Of a DNA stretch of 64,000 nucleotides, positions 58,802-64,000 are shown piece by piece. Location of the stretch: assembly GCA_963969345.1 (NCBI GenBank), contig OZ017769.1:11039725-11103724 (forward strand). Reading direction: 5' to 3'. Each line of letters begins with the position of its first letter. Within the stretch, counting starts at the first letter, position 1. This stretch comes from Turbatrix aceti. Its lineage: Eukaryota; Nematoda; Chromadorea; Rhabditida; Panagrolaimidae. Below the pieces are notes generated by a model. That model was not told where the DNA came from. It worked only from the letters and a program-made list of their open reading frames with translations, and ran no database searches. The translations under genes were made by a program, and so were the position numbers.

Positions 58802-61800
58802 CATTTTTTTTTCAAACCAATTATAACTCAGCTAATCCAATGCACGATGCATATTAATTTCCTCTTGGTACCTTGTTGGGGAGTATGCACATGAATGTAT
58901 GATTTTTGAATAATCTCATTATCTAACCAAACCAGATAATTTAAAAAGTCACGAACTATAAATTTTATTGCCCTAAAAGGGCAAATGATGTTGCCATCTA
59001 AGCAAATTTAGCAGGCAGCAAAAAAGCAGAACAAAAACCAATTTGCTTTTTGAACTTTTTTGAGCCGGGGTCCACCATATAGAAACATCCTTCGAACATC
59101 CAATAATAACTCGAGCCAGCGTTGGTGGAGGTACTGTAGTTATAAGAACTAAATTTTTCGAGTGTTTTCAACCCAAGCAAGATGAGCTCTTAATTGTTGT
59201 AATTTAAATAAAGCGCAATTTCTAATAAAAAAGGTGTAGATTAAATTCAAAAGGTGTGAAAAAAAGAATGTAAAGGTAAGAAAACAAGATTAACAAAACA
59301 GGAACATTAATACTGTCTGATGAGCAGAAAGCACAACGGCTTTCGAAAATTGTACGATAATGTTTCAGCAAAAAAATTTTTATCAGAAAGCATATTTTTC
59401 TTGTTTAGTGCACGACTCAAATTCAGCATTTGCTTTTGTACGCATATTCACTATTTTTTTATGCAGAACAAAGTTTAAAAAAATTAAAAACCAGTGTTTG
59501 TCTTTAAAGAATTGAATGATTTTGTTACAAATCTTTTGAAAAATTCCACAAATCTTTTAGATCTGTTTTTGTAGATCTGTGTTACTTTTTTTTGGATCTC
59601 CTTTTTAGCTCCGTGATAGCCAAGGACTGGCCAGTCCATGGTTATAATAAAAACTGTTACTAATACAAAAATGTTAAACAAATGATTGGATGGTTTTGGT
59701 TTTTAAATTATATGTAAATGAAAACATTCAAAACCAGTCTACCAAATATTTCTCCAATTTGACATTTGCTTGAAATACCGCCATTATTTTCAAAAGAAAA
59801 AAAGTGAATAACTAACTAAACCAGACGCAATAAAACCAAGTCAAGCACAAAAAAGAAATCTAGAACACATTGTGACTGAATCTATATTTTATATTACTAG
59901 AAACTAGCGATGGTAAAAAACGGGAGGGCACAAAAGATGCCAAAGAATGATCAAAGATGCCCCAACGTCAGATGCTTCTATGACGTTGTTTACTGAATGC
60001 TGATACACGGATGTAAAATTAAAGATAGACAATGGTCTACGACATTGTACACAACTAAAAAAAATATAAGACCATGCCCATGTTTTACACGCACGACGTA
60101 TAAATAAAGTTCACCTATGTATCCTCCTAAATCTTCTAAATGTATAATCTACGTAATTCAATAATCCTTTTATACAAAAAAGAGCTAATCTCCACCTAAA
60201 AGACGAAGCAGAAGAAGCTGAAGACAAGAGATCAACGGTAAAAAATCTTTTTTTTTTGTTCTTCGCGCGTGCAAGAACTTCTGAACTTCTAGCACATTTA
60301 TAATATTTATGATATTTTTGTGCTTGACGTTGACGGCTTTGAGATTTGTCGACGTTAAAGAAAATTCTGACGTTATAACCCATATCTAGAACGGATCATA
60401 ACCCCACAGAGAAGAAAAAATGCACATGTTTTTTCACCTAGGCATACTGTAGGTCTTCTAATAGATCAGACGTTTGTTCCCGTAAAAAAGTATACAACAA
60501 ACAAAATTCTACGTCAGCTTTATGCAAAAAAAGCATGGATACAAGAAATTACATCGTTTTGCTTGCAAAAAAAGTGCCAGAATGCAGCGAAGACTTTGTA
60601 TAATTTATTCGACGTTTTTTTTGCAAGGACAAAGAAGTGTAATCAAACTCTTCCCCCTCCCCCAAAAAAAGGGAGTATAAACATGGCTGCAGCCTGCACG
60701 AACATGTGTATGTCATAAAGAACAGTCAACACTATGTATCTTCTCCGACTAAACAATGTTTTCGTCACTTGTCGCGGGGCAGTCGATGTCTTGCTTGTAT
60801 GCACGAGCGCCAACGGTTCCCTGAAAAGTTGGTCCACGCTTGCGAGCTTGGACTGCCCTCTCATTCCATGTCTTTCTCCCTTATCCAAAAAAATCTAAAA
60901 ATAAGTTACCAGCTGGAAACAGACTGGCAGCAGCAGTAGTGACGTCGGTTCAATGACATAATTAAGTTTTTCATTTTGATGAAGACAAAAAAAAGAACAC
61001 GCATCAAATCATCCGGGAAATGAAAAACAGGAAATTTAGGAAAAAAGGAAAATACAACATTTTTTAGAAGGATTACCTTCGTGTTTCCGAATAAATGTAT
61101 AAGATTTGACCAATAAAGAAATAGAGCTTTCTTTAGTGGTTATAATGTCTGCTTTAAGCCAAAATTAAAACATCGAGAAAATCGGTAATTTATTCAAAGT
61201 AACGTGTTATTAATGCCAATTATCTCAAATGATAACAAATAGCATGAGGGTACGTACCAACACAAAACACATTTGTTTAGTGTTTAGCGAAACACACTAC
61301 AGTATATAATGCAAAACCGAAGGCCACATGAGTTGTCTTGTACTCAATATTTTTTAGTGTGCGTTATAGATAAAAAAGGTTACTGTTTTCTTAAAAAGGT
61401 GTAACAAAATTACGTACCTGAAAAAAAGTTATTTTATAGATCCATTCGATCTCTGGAATAGTGCGCGGCAAAATGCGACATCATTTTAACAAATTGGAGA
61501 AATTAATGCCCTTTTAAGGCTACAGACAACTTTTATCCGCTCCAGTCTTTGATGTCGGGGTAGGATAGTATATCCCGGATGAGATTTAAAATTTCTGCTA
61601 AATTTTGAGCATTAGAAATTTTTTTGTTAAACATGTTAAAAAAAACTTTGAAGAAGTTTTTCTGACATAAAAAAAAAGTGCAAAACCAAAAAATATTTGT
61701 TTGCTCTCGATAGACCAAAAAACATGTAAGCTTATGTGTGAGAGCAAAAGCGAGAGGCAGAAAAAAGTGTTTTTGACAAGCGTAAGTGAGGACCTCCTGT

Positions 61801-64000
61801 ATGTATATAACATTCAAAAGCAACAAAACGCATGAAAAAAACATACATGTCCAAGCCAGGCACAAAAATGACGGACAAGACTCGACGTAAAAAAAGAAAG
61901 CTGTTGATGTGACACTGTTTTTGGATGGGAGGACGTTCGAGAAAAAATGGAATAAAGTCTCCTCCAGATGAACGAACGGCAATAGCACGGTTTGCAACAG
62001 ACTAGAATGGCACCAGACGCGAATTTAGGGTAAGAAAAAGGGAAAAGAAAGACACCCCATCCCAAAGCTTGCAAACACATGCCGACTCACTTCAAAAAAA
62101 TTGGCAAATAGGAAATGGAAAGGAAACGTGTTCGTGCACTTTCTACAGCAAGCATCCATGAATCGAAGAGACTTGGTTTAAAAATAAGATTGCAGAAACA
62201 ACTGCATGCCACAAGAAAATAATAATAAATGATAATAAGTCGTGTCTATTGAATTCCAATAGTGTAATATCTAACGCATCATTTGAGAATGAATGCGAGC
62301 CCTTCACTGTGCCCTTCCAGGTGTCATTCACACTTACCCCAGTCTCTCCCATCTTATTGCCGAGAACCTGGTTTTGTGCGGTGTCGGCGCGGCTGGAATG
62401 TTTGAATATGGTTCTGTCTGTATGTGTTGAACGCAGTGCTATCCTTTTTTAGTTGGAACATTGAAATATAAAAAAAAAGGTAATTGCTTTTTGAATGTAT
62501 CCGTGAACAAAACTTCGGGTATCTGTTTCTTGCATGCGCACCGCGCAATATTATCCATCTTCCTTATGATGCGCTTTTTTCTTATTCAAATTCCTTCGAT
62601 AAAAACAAATAAATTAGAATTGCGGGTGACAACAAAGCACTTGAACGCGAACGTGTCACAAAAAAACACTATTGCGTGCAAAGCCTTCCCCTCCCGTTGT
62701 GCTCCTTTAGCGCTCCTGGGTTGGAAGATTTTTTTTTTGGCATCGTATCGTAAGTTTTCTTTAAATGGGTCTAAGATGTAGTAAAATATACCTTTTGGCT
62801 GTTTTATAGATCAATGCAACATATTTTGTATATTTATGTCACATTAGTTCAATTTATTCCATTAAAAAAACTCACTACATTGAAGTACAAAAGTTTAAAA
62901 AAAAATTATTTAGGATCAGGTTATTCCGACTCATAGGCTGGAAAGTCAAGAAACTTTCGTAAAAAGATTCAAATTAGTTGTTGTTGTTTCACTAATTTAA
63001 TAAAAAAAAAACGTACAACTCAATGCGGAACCAGCACCAACCCCCTTATGTTAGCTACGCTTTTCTGGCACACACATGTTTTTGCACATTAATCAAAAAA
63101 TAGCGCCACATTAACTGCAGCAAAAAAATAACTGCCTGAGGAAGTCCGGGTCGGGTCTCCCCGTCAAGTGGCTAATAAGAATAATTTTATTATTTGCACC
63201 CAAAAAGATTACCGATATTTTTTCGTAGATTGATGTAGGTATGGCTTCATCCATGTATTTTCAATGGCGAAAAAAATAAACGATTTTTATTTCTTAATAG
63301 CAAATAAATTTTGTGCAATAATACAATAAGCTTCCTAGTTTTTCACGTGTTTCTTACCGTAGCATATTTTTAATCCAAGAAAAAAAAATACAAGCTTTGT
63401 CAAATTAATCAAAAATAACTTAACAGAAAAGAAAACATTTGACAGGTGTACTATATTTATACAGTTACCTGCTATCAGATGTATGTAGTGTAACACTCTG
63501 CTGTATTCTTTTTTTGTGATTTCCCAAAGCAATTATGCATGTACAACAAAAGTTAAAAACGCATGTATGTATATGAGAAAGCAGGAAAGGTAAGAGTAGA
63601 GGGAGGAGGCAATTAAGAGTTTTCTGGAGATCAAGTACATGAAGGACGTACGGTAGAGAAGTAACATAGAGGATTAGAATTAGAAGGAAGACAGATGAGA
63701 AGACTTATTATATTTATTAATTGACAAAGTAATAAGTGATTAAAAATTAAGCTGAGGGAGTAGGTTATCATAAACGATTATTAAAATAAATATACTACGT
63801 ATGTATTCATGATTAAATGAAGATTGAAATACTTACACGTGCTTTAATTTTAGCAATTGTTTAATTAAAAAGTATCCCACACCCCAAAATATAAACATAT
63901 ATATCTGATATGCAAATTTGTGGCATTGCACTTTTATATCTTCTGGAAGACGTACAAAAGATGCAGTGCTTTTATTATATATTAGATACAGGAATGTCCC
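58802..64000. other. 5.2-kb terminal stretch without recognised genes
   Basis: AT-rich, with T/A runs and purine-rich tracts near 63570-63700. Short minus-strand open frames near 58998-59180, 59484-59681 and 61533-61997 lack a recognisable domain or a good ATG. I see no RNA gene. It may be upstream regulatory DNA of the zinc-finger gene or belong to a gene outside the window. Confidence 0.4.

Noticed and set aside
59484..59681. Short minus-strand frame resembling a signal peptide plus cationic peptide
   Set aside because: It opens at TTG with no ATG before the hydrophobic part, and no upstream exon could be placed.
1..64000. CRISPR arrays, tRNA or rRNA genes, bacterial operon signals
   Set aside because: No spaced direct-repeat array, no tRNA B-box pattern with matching arms and no rRNA blocks were seen; gene structure is eukaryotic throughout.

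Overview
This is animal nuclear DNA. The protein-coding genes are interrupted by many short GT-AG introns, mostly 40-60 bp, with T-rich acceptors of the type TTTTTTAG and a few TTAAG. Intergenic DNA is AT-rich and full of T and A runs. Several observations fit a small-genome ecdysozoan, most likely a nematode: short introns, compact spacing, Gly/Tyr-rich secreted peptides, a captured prolyl-tRNA synthetase fragment that appears to start at its own Met, and acceptor-like sites placed just before start codons. The species cannot be named from the sequence alone.

Layout. 0.9-2.1 kb: a carbonic-anhydrase-related protein (+). 3.5-6.3 kb: three small secreted-protein genes, all (-), two of them Gly/Tyr-rich; a GC-rich hAT-type MITE lies among them. 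7.7-31.7 kb: a dense housekeeping block holding CTP synthase (+), a full-size P-glycoprotein-type ABC transporter (-), a TIR element carrying a prolyl-tRNA synthetase fragment, CFP1/CXXC1 (-) head-to-head with FOXRED1 (+), URI1 (+), FKBP12 (-), TMEM242-like (+), SERAC1-like (-) and TFIIH p44/GTF2H2 (+). 31.7-64 kb: a gene-poor half with only two recognised genes, both regulators: a CELF/Bruno-type RNA-binding protein (+, about 35.1-38.4 kb) and a C2H2 zinc-finger protein (-, 42.7-55.8 kb). The first intron of the zinc-finger gene is 8.5 kb and contains a foldback-like inverted repeat and a SINE-like repeat. I recognise no gene from 55.8 kb to the end.

The housekeeping genes share no single pathway. 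They cover nucleotide synthesis, export, chromatin marking (CFP1 with SET1/COMPASS), transcription and repair (TFIIH), RNA polymerase assembly (URI1) and mitochondrial function (FOXRED1, TMEM242, SERAC1). All exon joins below were read by eye. Each proposed CDS keeps a continuous reading frame across its junctions and its total length is divisible by three.

The most unusual items are the Pack-type TIR element with the aminoacyl-tRNA synthetase fragment (15601-16818), the foldback structure (48640-49520), the two MITEs with perfect 8-bp target duplications, and an insertion inside the CTP synthase glutaminase domain.
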